From assembly GCA_040904745.1 (NCBI GenBank), contig JBBDSW010000089.1, positions 1 to 37,137 of the forward strand: DNA of 37,137 nt, given 5' to 3'. The notes under the pieces are model-generated. The model had not been told where the DNA came from, did not search any database, and worked only from the letters and a program-made list of their open reading frames with translations. Numbering within the stretch: position 1 is the first letter of the stretch; each line of letters starts with the position of its first letter. The position numbers and the translations under genes were made by a program. This document shows, piece by piece, positions 1-7,780 of this stretch. Origin of the DNA: T1Sed10-7 sp040904745 (GTDB lineage: Bacteria > Actinomycetota > Nitriliruptoria > Nitriliruptorales > Nitriliruptoraceae).

Positions 1-1126
1 GCAGGTTCTCGGACTCGATCACGTTGCGGGCCATCAGCGGGATCATCACGTTGAGCTCGAGGTCGCCGGACATCCCGCCGACCGTCACCGCGACGTCGTT
101 GCCGATGACCTGAGCGCAGACCTGGCGCACGGATTCGGGGATCACCGGGTTCACCTTGCCGGGCATGATCGAGCTGCCCGGCTGGATCTCCGGCAGTTGC
201 AGCTCGCCCAGGCCGGTCCGTGGCCCGGAGGACAGCCACCGCACGTCGTTGGCGATCTTGGTGAGACTGGACGCTACGGTCTTGAGTGCCCCGGACATCT
301 CGACCAGGGCGTCGCGGGCACCCTGCGCCTCGAAGTGGTTCTCCGCCTCACGGAACGGCAGCTCGGTCCGTTCGCTCATCAACTCGATGACCCGCTCGAC
401 GAAACCGGGCGGGCAGTTCAGCCCGGTGCCGACCGCGGTCCCGCCGAGCGCGAGCTCGTAGACCGCGTCGAGCGCCTTCTCCACCCGGGCCCCACCGAGC
501 TCGATCTGGCGGGCGTAGCCCCCGAACTCCTGGCCGAGGGTCACCGGGGTCGCATCCATCAGGTGGGTGCGGCCGGACTTGACGACCTCCGACCACTCGG
601 CCTCCTTGTCCCGCAGAGCCGAGGCGAGGTGGCCGAGTGCCGGGAGCAGATCGTTCTTCGCCACCCGCGCGACCGCGACGTGCACCGAGGTCGGGAACGT
701 GTCGTTGGAGGACTGGGAGGCGTTGACGTGATCGTTGGGGTGGACCTTGTTCGAGGTGAGGTCCTCGCCCAGCAGCTGCTTCGCCCGGTTGGCGACCACC
801 TCGTTGACGTTCATGTTCGTCGAGGTTCCCGAGCCGGTCTGGAACACGTCGACGGGGAAGTGGACGTCGAGGTCGCCGCCGATGACCTCGTCGGCGGCGC
901 GGCGGATCACCTCGGCGAGCTCTTCCTCGATGACGCCGCGCTCCTGGTTGGCGGTGGCGGCGGCCCACTTGAGCATCGCGTGCGCCTTGACGACGTCGAG
1001 TGGTACGGGGATGCCGGAGACCGGGAAGTTCTCCACGGCCCGCTGGGTGCTCGCACCCCACAACGCGTCGATCGGGATCTGCATCTCGCCCATCGTGTCG
1101 TGGGCAACCCGGAAGTCCTCGGTCAT
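1..1126 (-). CDS. fumC: class II fumarate hydratase, C-terminus cut by window edge
   Basis: Fumarase of the TCA cycle, interconverting fumarate and (S)-malate in the cytoplasm as a homotetramer. The minus-strand product begins MTEDFRVAHDTMGEMQIPID and shows class II fumarase blocks in order: GSGTSTNMNVNEV near residue 100, SSNDTFPTS near 135, and the superfamily signature GSSIMPGKVNP near 320, encoded at about 140-175. About 375 residues are visible of a usual 460-470, so roughly 90 C-terminal residues lie outside the window. The related aspartase is the main alternative, but GSGTSTNMN and SSNDTFPTS favour fumarase. The gene diverges from threonine dehydratase across 133 nt. A -10-like TAGCCT sits 54 nt upstream of the ATG. 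Confidence 0.93.
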   Translation of the reverse strand, partial: MTEDFRVAHDTMGEMQIPIDALWGASTQRAVENFPVSGIPVPLDVVKAHAMLKWAAATANQERGVIEEELAEVIRRAADEVIGGDLDVHFPVDVFQTGSGTSTNMNVNEVVANRAKQLLGEDLTSNKVHPNDHVNASQSSNDTFPTSVHVAVARVAKNDLLPALGHLASALRDKEAEWSEVVKSGRTHLMDATPVTLGQEFGGYARQIELGGARVEKALDAVYELALGGTAVGTGLNCPPGFVERVIELMSERTELPFREAENHFEAQGARDALVEMSGALKTVASSLTKIANDVRWLSSGPRTGLGELQLPEIQPGSSIMPGKVNPVIPESVRQVCAQVIGNDVAVTVGGMSGDLELNVMIPLMARNVIESENL

Positions 1127-1179
1127 GACGTCCCTCGCTCGCATCGCATCTCCGGCGGCGCTCGCCGGGCTCGCGTGCG

Positions 1180-1185
1180 AGGCTA
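1180..1185 (-). promoter_or_regulatory. candidate -10 box for fumC
   Basis: Minus-strand hexamer TAGCCT, 53 nt before the fumC ATG. It matches the TAnnnT pattern seen at most operon heads in this window. No -35 is claimed. Confidence 0.4.
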
Positions 1186-1227
1186 CTCGGGGTGTACCCG
1201 GCGCCGGGATTCCTGCTCGGCGCCACC

Positions 1228-1233
1228 TACGCT
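1228..1233 (+). promoter_or_regulatory. candidate -10 box for threonine dehydratase
   Basis: TACGCT, 26 nt before the proposed TTG start, leaving a short leader that holds the AGGAG ribosome binding site at about 1249-1253. Confidence 0.4.
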
Positions 1234-1259
1234 CTCGACCAGCGGCAGAGGAGCCTCGG

Positions 1260-2468
1260 TTGGACCTGGTCACGCTCGACGACGTGCGTACCGCCGCCGA
1301 GCGGACGGCTGGGGTGGTGGCTCGCACCCCGGTGGAGACCTCGCGTGCCATCAGCGGGCAGGTCGGCGTCGAGGTGCTGCTCAAGTGTGAGAACCTGCAG
1401 CGCACCGGCTCCTTCAAGCTGCGGGGTGCCTACAACCGCATCGCGCAGCTGTCCGAGACGGAGCGTGCCCGCGGGGTGGTGTGCGCCTCGGCCGGCAACC
1501 ACGCCCAGGGGGTGGCGCTGGCAGCCACCCTCCAGGGGGTCGACTCCACCGTGTTCACGCCCGTGGAGGCGCCGCTGCCCAAGCTCGATGCCACGGCGGA
1601 CTACGGGGCGAGCGTGCATCCGGTCGGCGCCACGTTCGATGATGCGTTGGAGGCGGCGCTGGTGTTCGCCGAGGAGCACGACGCCGTGTTCGTGCATCCG
1701 TTCGATCATCCGGACATCATCGCCGGCCAGGGGACGCTCGGGCTCGAGCTCGTCGACCAGATCCCCGAGGTCGGCACGGTGGTCGTTCCGCTGGGAGGCG
1801 GCGGGCTGCTGTCCGGCATGGCCGTCGCGTTGCGGGCACTCCGTCCGGACGTGCGGATCGTCGGCGTCCAGGCTGCCGGCTGCGACTCCTTCCGTGCGTC
1901 CATGGAGGCCGGGCAGCCCGTCGCGCTGCCGGTCGTCAACACCATCGCCGACGGCATCGCGGTCAAACGCCCCGGCGAGTTGACGCTGGCCCACGTCGAT
2001 GCGCTGGTCGACGAGGTGGTGACGGTCACCGACAGCGAGCTGGCCTCCGCGGTGGTCCTCCTCCTCGAACGGACGAAGCTCGTGGTCGAGCCCGCCGGTG
2101 CTGCGGCGGTGGCCGCGCTCCTCGCTGGCAAGACCACCGGGCCGGGACCGATCGTGGCGACGCTGTCCGGGGGGAACATCGACCCGCTGGTCCTCCAGCA
2201 CCTGGTCACCGGCGGACTCGCCTCCGTCGGCCGGTACGCCACGCTTCGGACCCGTGTCGCGGACGCGCCGGGTGCGTTGTCCCGCCTGCTGACGCTGGTC
2301 GCGGAGCAACGCGCGAACGTGGTAGGTGTCGCCCACCACCGGCTCGAGCACCGGCTCGAGCTCGGCCAGGTCGAGGTCGTCCTCGAACTCGAGACCCGGG
2401 GGGTCGACCACGTCGCGGCGCTCGAGCGCACCCTGGCGGACGCCGGATACCCGACGACGGGGCTGTGA
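1260..2468 (+). CDS. ilvA: threonine dehydratase (PLP enzyme with C-terminal ACT domain)
   Basis: Converts L-threonine to 2-oxobutyrate and ammonia, the entry to isoleucine synthesis or threonine catabolism. The 402-residue product has the fold-type II PLP site NLQRTGSFKLRGA, with K53 as the likely Schiff-base lysine, and a glycine-rich phosphate-binding loop GGGGLLSGMA near residue 180. The last 75 residues (ATLRTRVADAPGALSRLL onward) form a single ACT domain. Length and one ACT domain match the short 400-residue form common in Gram-positive bacteria; the long E. coli IlvA has about 514 residues. The TTG start is chosen because AGGAG lies 6 nt upstream and the protein begins at the usual family position (LDLVTLDDVRTAAERTAG). 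Biosynthetic versus catabolic role cannot be settled from sequence. Confidence 0.92.
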   Translation: MDLVTLDDVRTAAERTAGVVARTPVETSRAISGQVGVEVLLKCENLQRTGSFKLRGAYNRIAQLSETERARGVVCASAGNHAQGVALAATLQGVDSTVFTPVEAPLPKLDATADYGASVHPVGATFDDALEAALVFAEEHDAVFVHPFDHPDIIAGQGTLGLELVDQIPEVGTVVVPLGGGGLLSGMAVALRALRPDVRIVGVQAAGCDSFRASMEAGQPVALPVVNTIADGIAVKRPGELTLAHVDALVDEVVTVTDSELASAVVLLLERTKLVVEPAGAAAVAALLAGKTTGPGPIVATLSGGNIDPLVLQHLVTGGLASVGRYATLRTRVADAPGALSRLLTLVAEQRANVVGVAHHRLEHRLELGQVEVVLELETRGVDHVAALERTLADAGYPTTGL

Positions 2469-2477
2469 GCACCGCCG

Positions 2478-2491
2478 CACCCACGTGGGTG
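2478..2491. other. 14-nt perfect palindrome after ilvA
   Basis: CACCCACGTGGGTG begins 10 nt after the threonine dehydratase stop. It has no unpaired loop and no T-tract, so it is a poor intrinsic terminator. A regulator site is equally possible. Confidence 0.25.
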
Positions 2492-2538
2492 TGCTCGCGC
2501 CTGTCCGGCTCGCGATGGCGCAGCGTCGGGCCGGTCGC

Positions 2539-2544
2539 TAGCGT
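2539..2544 (+). promoter_or_regulatory. candidate -10 box for first M23 peptidase
   Basis: TAGCGT, 81 nt before the ATG of the peptidase gene; same TAnnnT form as elsewhere in the window. Confidence 0.4.
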
Positions 2545-2625
2545 CCGCACGGCTGCCATCGAGGGCGCGCATCCCGCTCGCTCGCTCGACCGTTGCCACC
2601 TCGGCGTCCGTGACCGGGAGGCTCG

Positions 2626-3696
2626 ATGTTCGACACGCGCTCCTCGCACGCGCCCAGCCGGCGCACGGGGCTGGCGGCGCTCATGGCCGTCGTGGTCACG
2701 AGCACGATGCTGGCTCCGGACGGCTGGTGGACCGGCGCGCGCCAGCCCGCGGCCCACGCGCAGACCCTCGACGACCTCGACGAGGCCGAGGACCGTGTCG
2801 ATGAACTGTCCGAGGAGCGCGACGAGGCCGTGACGCGCTACGAGGAGACCTGGGCGGCCATCGAGGCGACCAACAGCCAGCTCGCCGAGCTGGAACGGAC
2901 GGCGGACGACCTCGAGGAGCAGGTCGATCGGACGGTGGCGGCGCTCGAGGATCGCGCCCGCACCGCGTTCAAGCGGGGTCCGTTGGAGGGACTCCAGGTG
3001 CTGTTCGCCGCCGACGGCCCGCAGGCCGCTTTCGAGCGGGTCGCACTGCTGGACGCCGTCCAGCGCCGGGAGACCGTCGAGGTGGACGAAGCGACCGCCG
3101 GTCGGACGGCGCTGGAGCAGACCCGGGCGCTGATCGAGGAGCGCGAAGCGGAGCTCGATGCGCTCCAGGCCGAGCTCGACGCCGAGGCCGAGGCCCTGCA
3201 GGCAGAGCTCGCCTCCGCCACCGAGGAGGCCACCGAGATCCGATCGCTCGTGTCCCGCCAGCGCCGTATCGATCGTGGGTCCCAGCAGGGGATCTACGCC
3301 TGCATCTTCGATCAGGGGGCGTTCCGTTTCCGCGACACCTGGGGCGCGCCACGCAGCGGAGGTCGCCGCCACAAGGGGACCGACGTGTTCGCTCGCCACG
3401 ATGCGTCCGTCTACGCCATCACCTCCGGGGTGGTCCAGCGGCGCTCGAACTCCGGGCTGGGCGGCATCGGCCTCTACCTGCGCGGCGATGACGGCAACGT
3501 CTACTACTACGCCCACCTGAGCTCGATCGAGTCGAACGCGCGTGTCGGGGCACGGGTCACCGCCGGCGAGCTCGTGGCCCGCAACGGCGCGACCGGGAAC
3601 GCCTCGGCTTCGGCGCCACACGTGCACTTCGAGCTCCATCCGGGCGGTGGCTCGGCGATCAACACTTACCCGTGGTTGGCGGCCGCCTGCTACTGA
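2626..3696 (+). CDS. secreted coiled-coil M23 peptidase, EnvC-like (paralogue 1)
   Basis: Probable exported cell-wall hydrolase or hydrolase activator, 356 residues. A basic N-terminus followed by a hydrophobic stretch (LAALMAVVVTSTML) and an AHAQ region near residue 45 looks like a signal peptide. Residues 47-220 are a heptad-rich, Glu/Ala-rich coiled coil. The C-terminal M23/LytM domain (about 235-356) keeps the zinc motifs: HKGTDVFA (His and Asp ligands) and HVHFELHPGGG. These look intact, so it may be an active endopeptidase rather than a dead EnvC-type activator. GGGAGG lies 4 nt before the ATG. The next gene on the strand is a clear paralogue. Which amidase or division complex it serves is not visible. 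Confidence 0.85.
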   Translation: MFDTRSSHAPSRRTGLAALMAVVVTSTMLAPDGWWTGARQPAAHAQTLDDLDEAEDRVDELSEERDEAVTRYEETWAAIEATNSQLAELERTADDLEEQVDRTVAALEDRARTAFKRGPLEGLQVLFAADGPQAAFERVALLDAVQRRETVEVDEATAGRTALEQTRALIEEREAELDALQAELDAEAEALQAELASATEEATEIRSLVSRQRRIDRGSQQGIYACIFDQGAFRFRDTWGAPRSGGRRHKGTDVFARHDASVYAITSGVVQRRSNSGLGGIGLYLRGDDGNVYYYAHLSSIESNARVGARVTAGELVARNGATGNASASAPHVHFELHPGGGSAINTYPWLAAACY

Positions 3697-3731
3697 CCGC
3701 GACCGGCGGACACCTCGACCGTTGGACAGGG

Positions 3732-3754
3732 ACGGTGCGGCACATCGCCACCGT
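3732..3754 (+). terminator. weak hairpin after first M23 gene
   Basis: ACGGTG and CACCGT can pair across an 11-nt loop and are followed by TTTCGGG. The stem is only 6 bp, so this is a tentative terminator. Confidence 0.25.
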
Positions 3755-3878
3755 TTCGGGCACCCTGTCACGGAGGATCGAACCCGGGTAACCCGGGTAG
3801 CCCTGGACGCGGATCCTCGGTTCGGACGGTGCCGTCCGACCCGTCTGGCTTCGAGCTCCCCCCTGCTCCCGGGCGCCG

Positions 3879-3978
3879 NNNNNNNNNNNNNNNNNNNNNN
3901 NNNNNNNNNNNNNNNNNNNNNNNNNNNNNNNNNNNNNNNNNNNNNNNNNNNNNNNNNNNNNNNNNNNNNNNNNNNNNN
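3879..3978. other. assembly gap (100 N)
   Basis: Exactly 100 N, the customary placeholder for a gap of unknown length, directly followed by a 16-nt tandem repeat. It lies between the two M23 genes and probably hides more repeat copies. The promoter of the second M23 gene may also be inside. Confidence 0.95.
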
Positions 3979-3979
3979 C

Positions 3980-4011
3980 ATCCATCGGCTGCGCCATCCA
4001 TCGGCTGCGCC
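3980..4011 (+). repeat. 16-nt tandem repeat, at least two copies, next to gap
   Basis: Two perfect copies of ATCCATCGGCTGCGCC, plus the first four bases of a third, lie between the N block and the start of the second M23 gene. The array probably continues into the gap. Confidence 0.85.
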
Positions 4012-4030
4012 ATCCCCGTCGAGGTCTCCC

Positions 4031-5053
4031 GTGCGACGCACCGTTCCCCTCGCCGCCGTGGTCCTGGTGATGGCGGTCATCGGCTGGCCGCTGGCCAGCG
4101 GCCTCGCCGTCCTGCCCGCCGACGCGCAGGACCTCGACGGTGCACGTGAGCGGGTCGCGGGACTGGAGGGCGACCTGACCGAGGCCACTGCGCGCTACGA
4201 GGAGACGTGGGCGCAGGTCGAGCTGGCCCGCGACGAGCTGGAACGCCTGGAGATGCGTGCGGAGGGGTTGGAGGAGGAGGCCAGCGAGGCCGAGGAGCAA
4301 CTGGCCGTTCGCGCCCGAGGGGTCTTCAAGCACGGCAGCACCGCCCGGCTCGAGCTGCTCCTGGCCTCGGGGGAGCCAGGTGCTGCGATCGAGCGGGCGA
4401 GCCTGGTCGCGGTCGTCCAGGACCGCGAGACGGCCGGGCTCGAGGACGCCGTCGCCTCCCGGATCGCGCTCGATCAGACCACCGCACTCCTCGAGCAGCA
4501 GCGGGAGGAACTCGAAGGTCTGACCGGAGAGCTCGAGGACCTGCAGGCCACGCTGGATGGGGAGCTGGAGGAGGCCCAGGGCGAGGTCGACGCCCTCGAA
4601 GCCCTGGCGGCCCGCCAGCGGGAGATCGACCGTGGCTCGCAGCAGGGGACATACGCCTGTCCGATGGACCCGGGCGCGACCCGGTTCGTCGACTCCTGGG
4701 GCGCCCCTCGTTCCGGTGGGCGCAGCCACCAGGGCACGGACGTGATGGGGCCGATGGGGACCAACGTGTACGCGTTCACCGACGGGGTCGTCGCGCGTCA
4801 TACGACCGGCGGGCTCGGCGGGATCTCGCTCTACCTACGTGGCGAAGACGGCAGCACCTACTTCTACACCCACCTGCAGGGCTACGCCGCCGCCGGAGCG
4901 GTCGGGAACCGGGTCCAGGCGGGGGAGCACATCGCCTTCAACGGCGCTACCGGCAACGCACGTGGGGGCGCGCCGCACATCCACTTCGAGCGTCAGCCAG
5001 GCGGCGGCCGCCCCGTCAACCCCTACCCGGATCTCGCGGCCGCCTGCTTCTGA
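4031..5053 (+). CDS. secreted coiled-coil M23 peptidase, EnvC-like (paralogue 2)
   Basis: Second copy of the preceding gene type, 340 residues. A short basic start (VRRTVPLAAVVLVMAVIGWP) gives a signal peptide ending near PADAQ. A coiled coil spans about 38-205, and the M23 domain about 220-340 has SHQGTDVMG and HIHFERQPGGG as zinc-binding blocks. Shared landmarks with paralogue 1 include ARYEETWA, DRGSQQGTYAC-type, GGLGGISLYLRGEDG and the PYPDLAAAC-type C-terminus, so the pair arose by duplication. The GTG at 4031 is chosen because GAGG lies 7 nt upstream and the signal peptide begins there. Reading further upstream would run through the N gap and the repeat. Confidence 0.83.
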   Translation: MRRTVPLAAVVLVMAVIGWPLASGLAVLPADAQDLDGARERVAGLEGDLTEATARYEETWAQVELARDELERLEMRAEGLEEEASEAEEQLAVRARGVFKHGSTARLELLLASGEPGAAIERASLVAVVQDRETAGLEDAVASRIALDQTTALLEQQREELEGLTGELEDLQATLDGELEEAQGEVDALEALAARQREIDRGSQQGTYACPMDPGATRFVDSWGAPRSGGRSHQGTDVMGPMGTNVYAFTDGVVARHTTGGLGGISLYLRGEDGSTYFYTHLQGYAAAGAVGNRVQAGEHIAFNGATGNARGGAPHIHFERQPGGGRPVNPYPDLAAACF

Positions 5054-5220
5054 GCGACCTTCACGTCGGGGCGTGCGGCCATCGTGCATCCGGGGTCAGC
5101 GGAGAACCTCGCCGGCCGTCGTCGGCGACCACGGGTCCCGTGCAGAGGTCGAGTCCTGGTCCAACGTCGTGCCGGCACCGCTCACACACCGACGCCGCCG
5201 GGCGTCCAGAAGAGCGCCGG

Positions 5221-5226
5221 TAGCGT
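5221..5226 (+). promoter_or_regulatory. candidate -10 box for sigma-factor remnant
   Basis: TAGCGT about 92 nt before the ATG at 5319; it suggests that the promoter survived although the gene body did not. Confidence 0.35.
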
Positions 5227-5318
5227 GGCATCAGGCGCGGCGGGTCGGGGGACACGGCCCGGTCCGCGCCGGCCGATGCCTGCCACGGTAGACCGCAACC
5301 GTGCCGATGCGAGGGGCC

Positions 5319-5618
5319 ATGGGTGACAGCGATGCGGACCTCATCGCCCGGTCATGCCACGACCCGCGGGCGTTCGCGATGATCTTCGCTCGTCACTACG
5401 ACGCGATGCATCGCTTCCTGTGGACGCGTATCGGTGACGCCGCCGAGGACCACGTCCACCAGCGCAACTTCCGCGTCCATGCCTTCGCCGACGACGGGGA
5501 CACCTGCGTCGAGGTGGAGATGTCCCGGGGCACGAACGAGCACTGCCGCCCCCTGGAGCGGGGACTTGCGCTGCAGACCCTCTCGGTCGACGGGGAGGTG
5601 ACCCGCGTCACGCTGTAG
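5319..5618 (+). pseudogene. ECF sigma factor remnant fused in frame to an unrelated tail
   Basis: The 99-residue product starts like an ECF sigma factor: MGDSDADLIARSCHDPRAFA, then MIFARHYDAMHRFLWTRIGDAAED, which is region 2.1 to early 2.2. At about residue 45 the resemblance stops. No rest of region 2 and no region 4 follow. The remaining residues (RNFRVHAFADDGDTCVEVEM, then SRGTNEHCRPLERGLALQTL) look like the C-terminus of another, unrecognised protein. The simplest explanation is an internal deletion joining the start of a sigma-factor gene to the end of a downstream gene. GAGGGG just before 5319 supports that start; an in-frame ATG at 5301 has no ribosome site. A functional short protein cannot be excluded, but it could not act as a normal sigma factor. 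Confidence 0.6.
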
Positions 5619-5694
5619 CCACCCCGGCCGGTCTGGCCGGACTCGGACCCCGGCCGGTCGGGGTGAGGCGGCGGCGGTCCATCCGATCGTTCGC

Positions 5695-5731
5695 TGGAAG
5701 AGATCGACGTTCAGAGCGTAGATCTCTTCCA
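5695..5731. repeat. 37-nt imperfect palindrome, copy A
   Basis: Layout is TGGAA, 4 nt, TCGACG, 7-nt centre, CGTAGA, 4 nt, TTCCA. In this copy the 4-nt spacers (gaga/tctc) also pair, giving a nearly continuous 15-bp stem. A second copy with the same layout and length lies at 19192-19228. It sits between the sigma remnant and the tryptophanase promoter. No T-tract follows. Confidence 0.7.
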
Positions 5732-5791
5732 TCCAACCGCCCGGGGCCGCCGGGAGGGCTCGCGAACCGGTCGGGAGGTGGCGGTGGTGCG

Positions 5792-5797
5792 TAGGCT
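5792..5797 (+). promoter_or_regulatory. candidate -10 box for tryptophanase
   Basis: TAGGCT, 30 nt before the GTG start, leaving a leader that holds the GAGGA ribosome site. Confidence 0.45.
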
Positions 5798-5827
5798 CAC
5801 GCCGTCCCCCGGACCGAGGACCAAGCA

Positions 5828-7210
5828 GTGCCAGAGCGCACCATCATCGAGCCGTTCCGGATCAAGTCGGTCGAACCCCTGCGGTTCACCACGCGCTCCG
5901 AGCGGGAGCGCTCCCTGGCTGAAGCCGGCCACAACCTGTTCAACCTGCATGCCGACGACGTGCTGATCGACCTGTTGACCGATTCGGGGACCGGCGCGAT
6001 GTCATCCGAGCAGTGGGCGGCGATCATGCGTGGCGACGAGTCTTACGCCGGGGCCCGGTCCTTCGATCGCTTCCACCAGGTCGTCAGCGACCTGACCGGC
6101 TTCGCCCACCTCATCCCCACCCACCAGGGCCGCGCGGCCGAGCGGATCCTGTTCGGCACGATGGTCTCCGAGGGGGACGTCGTGCCCAACAACACCCACT
6201 TCGACACGACGCGGGCGAACGTCGAGTTCCAGGGGGCAGAGGCACGCGACATCGTCTGCGTCGAGGGGCGCGATCTCCAGCTCGACGCCCCGTTCAAGGG
6301 CAACGTCGATCTGGAGGCGCTGGAGCGGACCCTGACCGAGGAAGGGGACCGCGTGCCGTTGGTGCTGGTCACCATCACGAACAACTCCGGTGGGGGACAG
6401 CCGGTCAGCCTGGAGAACCTGCGGGGTGTCCGCAAGCTGTGCGACCGTTTCGGCACGCCGTTGATCCTGGACGCCTGCCGGTTCGCGGAGAACGCCTGGT
6501 TCGTCCACGAACGCGAGCCAGGGCAGGAGGACCGCACCCCCCGCGAGATCGCCGAGGAGGCGTTCCGCATCGCCGACGGTTGCACCATCAGCCTGAAGAA
6601 GGATGGCCTCGGCAACATCGGCGGTCTGCTCGCGCTCAACGACGGCGAGGTGGCCGCGCGGTGCCGGGACGCGCTGATCCTGACGGAGGGCTTCCCCACC
6701 TACGGGGGACTGGCGGGCCGCGACCTCGATGCGCTGGCCGTCGGGCTGCTCGAGGTGACCGAGCCCGACTACCTGCGCTACCGGGTACGCACCGCCGCCT
6801 ACCTCGCGGAGAAGGCGTGGGAGGCTGGGGTGCCGACCGTCCGTCCACCCGGTGGCCACGCCGTCTACCTCGACGCCGGAGCACTGCTGCCGCATATCCC
6901 ACCGGCCGAGCTCCCGGCCCAGGCCCTGGCCTGTGAGCTCTACCTCGAAGGTGGGGTTCGTGGGGTGGAGATCGGCACGCTCATGTTCGGCCGCCCCGGC
7001 GAAGAGGGCGAACCGGACGTCGTCGCGCCCCACGAGCTGGTGCGCCTCGCCCTGCCGCGACGGACCTACACCCAGTCGCACATCGACTACGTCGGCGAGG
7101 TGATCGCCGCCGTCGCCGCCCGCGCCGGGGCGTTGCGTGGCTACCGCATCGTCGAGCAGCCCGCATGGCTGCGACACTTCACGGCCACGCTCGAACCGCT
7201 GTCGTCCTGA
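5828..7210 (+). CDS. tnaA: tryptophanase (beta-eliminating lyase family)
   Basis: PLP enzyme expected to split L-tryptophan to indole, pyruvate and ammonia. Its 460 residues match the 456-471 of tryptophanase and tyrosine phenol-lyase. Visible blocks: NNTHFDTTRAN (120-131), NNSGGGQPVS (185-194), LDACRFAENAWFVHEREPG (214-232), the PLP lysine in SLKKDGLGNIGG (K258) and FPTYGGLAGRDLDAL. The FDTT block carries Asp where E. coli TnaA has Asp137, while tyrosine phenol-lyases have Thr (FTTT) there; RFAENA-REPG also resembles TnaA. This favours tryptophanase, but substrate is inferred. GAGGA sits 7 nt before the GTG. A YdcZ-type membrane protein follows after 30 nt, probably in one operon. Confidence 0.87.
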   Translation: MPERTIIEPFRIKSVEPLRFTTRSERERSLAEAGHNLFNLHADDVLIDLLTDSGTGAMSSEQWAAIMRGDESYAGARSFDRFHQVVSDLTGFAHLIPTHQGRAAERILFGTMVSEGDVVPNNTHFDTTRANVEFQGAEARDIVCVEGRDLQLDAPFKGNVDLEALERTLTEEGDRVPLVLVTITNNSGGGQPVSLENLRGVRKLCDRFGTPLILDACRFAENAWFVHEREPGQEDRTPREIAEEAFRIADGCTISLKKDGLGNIGGLLALNDGEVAARCRDALILTEGFPTYGGLAGRDLDALAVGLLEVTEPDYLRYRVRTAAYLAEKAWEAGVPTVRPPGGHAVYLDAGALLPHIPPAELPAQALACELYLEGGVRGVEIGTLMFGRPGEEGEPDVVAPHELVRLALPRRTYTQSHIDYVGEVIAAVAARAGALRGYRIVEQPAWLRHFTATLEPLSS

Positions 7211-7240
7211 CCGCGCGCAGCGACCCCTCCGGAGGCACCC

Positions 7241-7687
7241 GTGAACCTCGCACTCCCTGCGGCCATCTTCGCCGGGATCCTGATCGCCGTGCAGTCCACG
7301 ATCATCGGGGCGTTCGGGGAGCGGGTGCACCCGTTCGTCGCGGCCACGTGGGTCCATGGCGGTGGGCTCGTCCTGGGGGTCGTCGTCGTGGCCCTGGTGC
7401 CCCGGCTCGGCTTCGAGCTCGCGGTGGTCCGTCAGGCGCCGTGGGGGTTGCTCGGTGGTGTCGCGGGACTCCTGCTCGTCACGGGTATCGCGGTCGCCGT
7501 CTCCGGGCTCGGGCTCGCCTCGACGCTGGCCATCGTGACCGGCGTGCAGCTCCTGTTCGGCTTCGCGATCGAGGCCAGCGGGGTGGTCGGCCGCACGATC
7601 CCGCTGCATCCGACGCGCCTCGTCGGCGCCGTGCTGCTGGTGGCCGGCGCCTACCTGGTCGTCAGCCGCGGACCCAGCGCCGGCTGA
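7241..7687 (+). CDS. YdcZ/DUF606-type membrane protein (DMT superfamily)
   Basis: 148-residue, very hydrophobic protein with about five membrane helices: LPAAIFAGILIAVQSTIIGA, FVAATWVHGGGLVLGVVVVA, WGLLGGVAGLLLVTGIAVAV, LASTLAIVTGVQLLFGFAIE and LVGAVLLVAGAYLVV. Length and pattern match the DUF606 (YdcZ) family, half-size relatives of drug/metabolite transporters, usually thought to work as dimers. The GTG start has GGAGG 6 nt upstream. It lies 30 nt after tryptophanase on the same strand, so export of indole or an amino-acid product is possible, but no substrate can be read from the sequence. Its stop codon falls inside the first copy of the 17-nt tandem repeat. Confidence 0.75.
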   Translation: MNLALPAAIFAGILIAVQSTIIGAFGERVHPFVAATWVHGGGLVLGVVVVALVPRLGFELAVVRQAPWGLLGGVAGLLLVTGIAVAVSGLGLASTLAIVTGVQLLFGFAIEASGVVGRTIPLHPTRLVGAVLLVAGAYLVVSRGPSAG

Positions 7688-7748
7688 CCTGCTGCGCCGG
7701 CTGACCTGCTGCGCCGGCTGACCTGCTGCGCCGGCTGACCTGCTGCGC
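7681..7748 (+). repeat. 17-nt tandem repeat, four perfect copies
   Basis: CGGCTGACCTGCTGCGC is repeated four times head to tail, starting inside the last codons of the YdcZ-type gene and ending 33 nt before the convergent methyltransferase stop. The unit is not a multiple of three, so it is not a protein repeat. Each copy brings a TGA, so the YdcZ stop is redundantly present. Confidence 0.95.
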
Positions 7749-7780
7749 CGGCGGAGCCCGCGGGCACGGGTCGAACCGGC

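Noticed and set aside
197..1390. Long plus-strand open frame opposite fumC
   Set aside because: Arg/Gly-rich antisense shadow of a clear fumarase gene; high GC keeps opposite frames open.
3770..3815. GAACCCGGGT-type sequence considered as a tRNA T-arm
   Set aside because: No acceptor, D or anticodon stems around it; it is a short CCCGGGTA direct repeat.
7681..7748. 17-nt repeats considered as a CRISPR array
   Set aside because: Units are directly adjacent with no unique spacers and no cas genes nearby.
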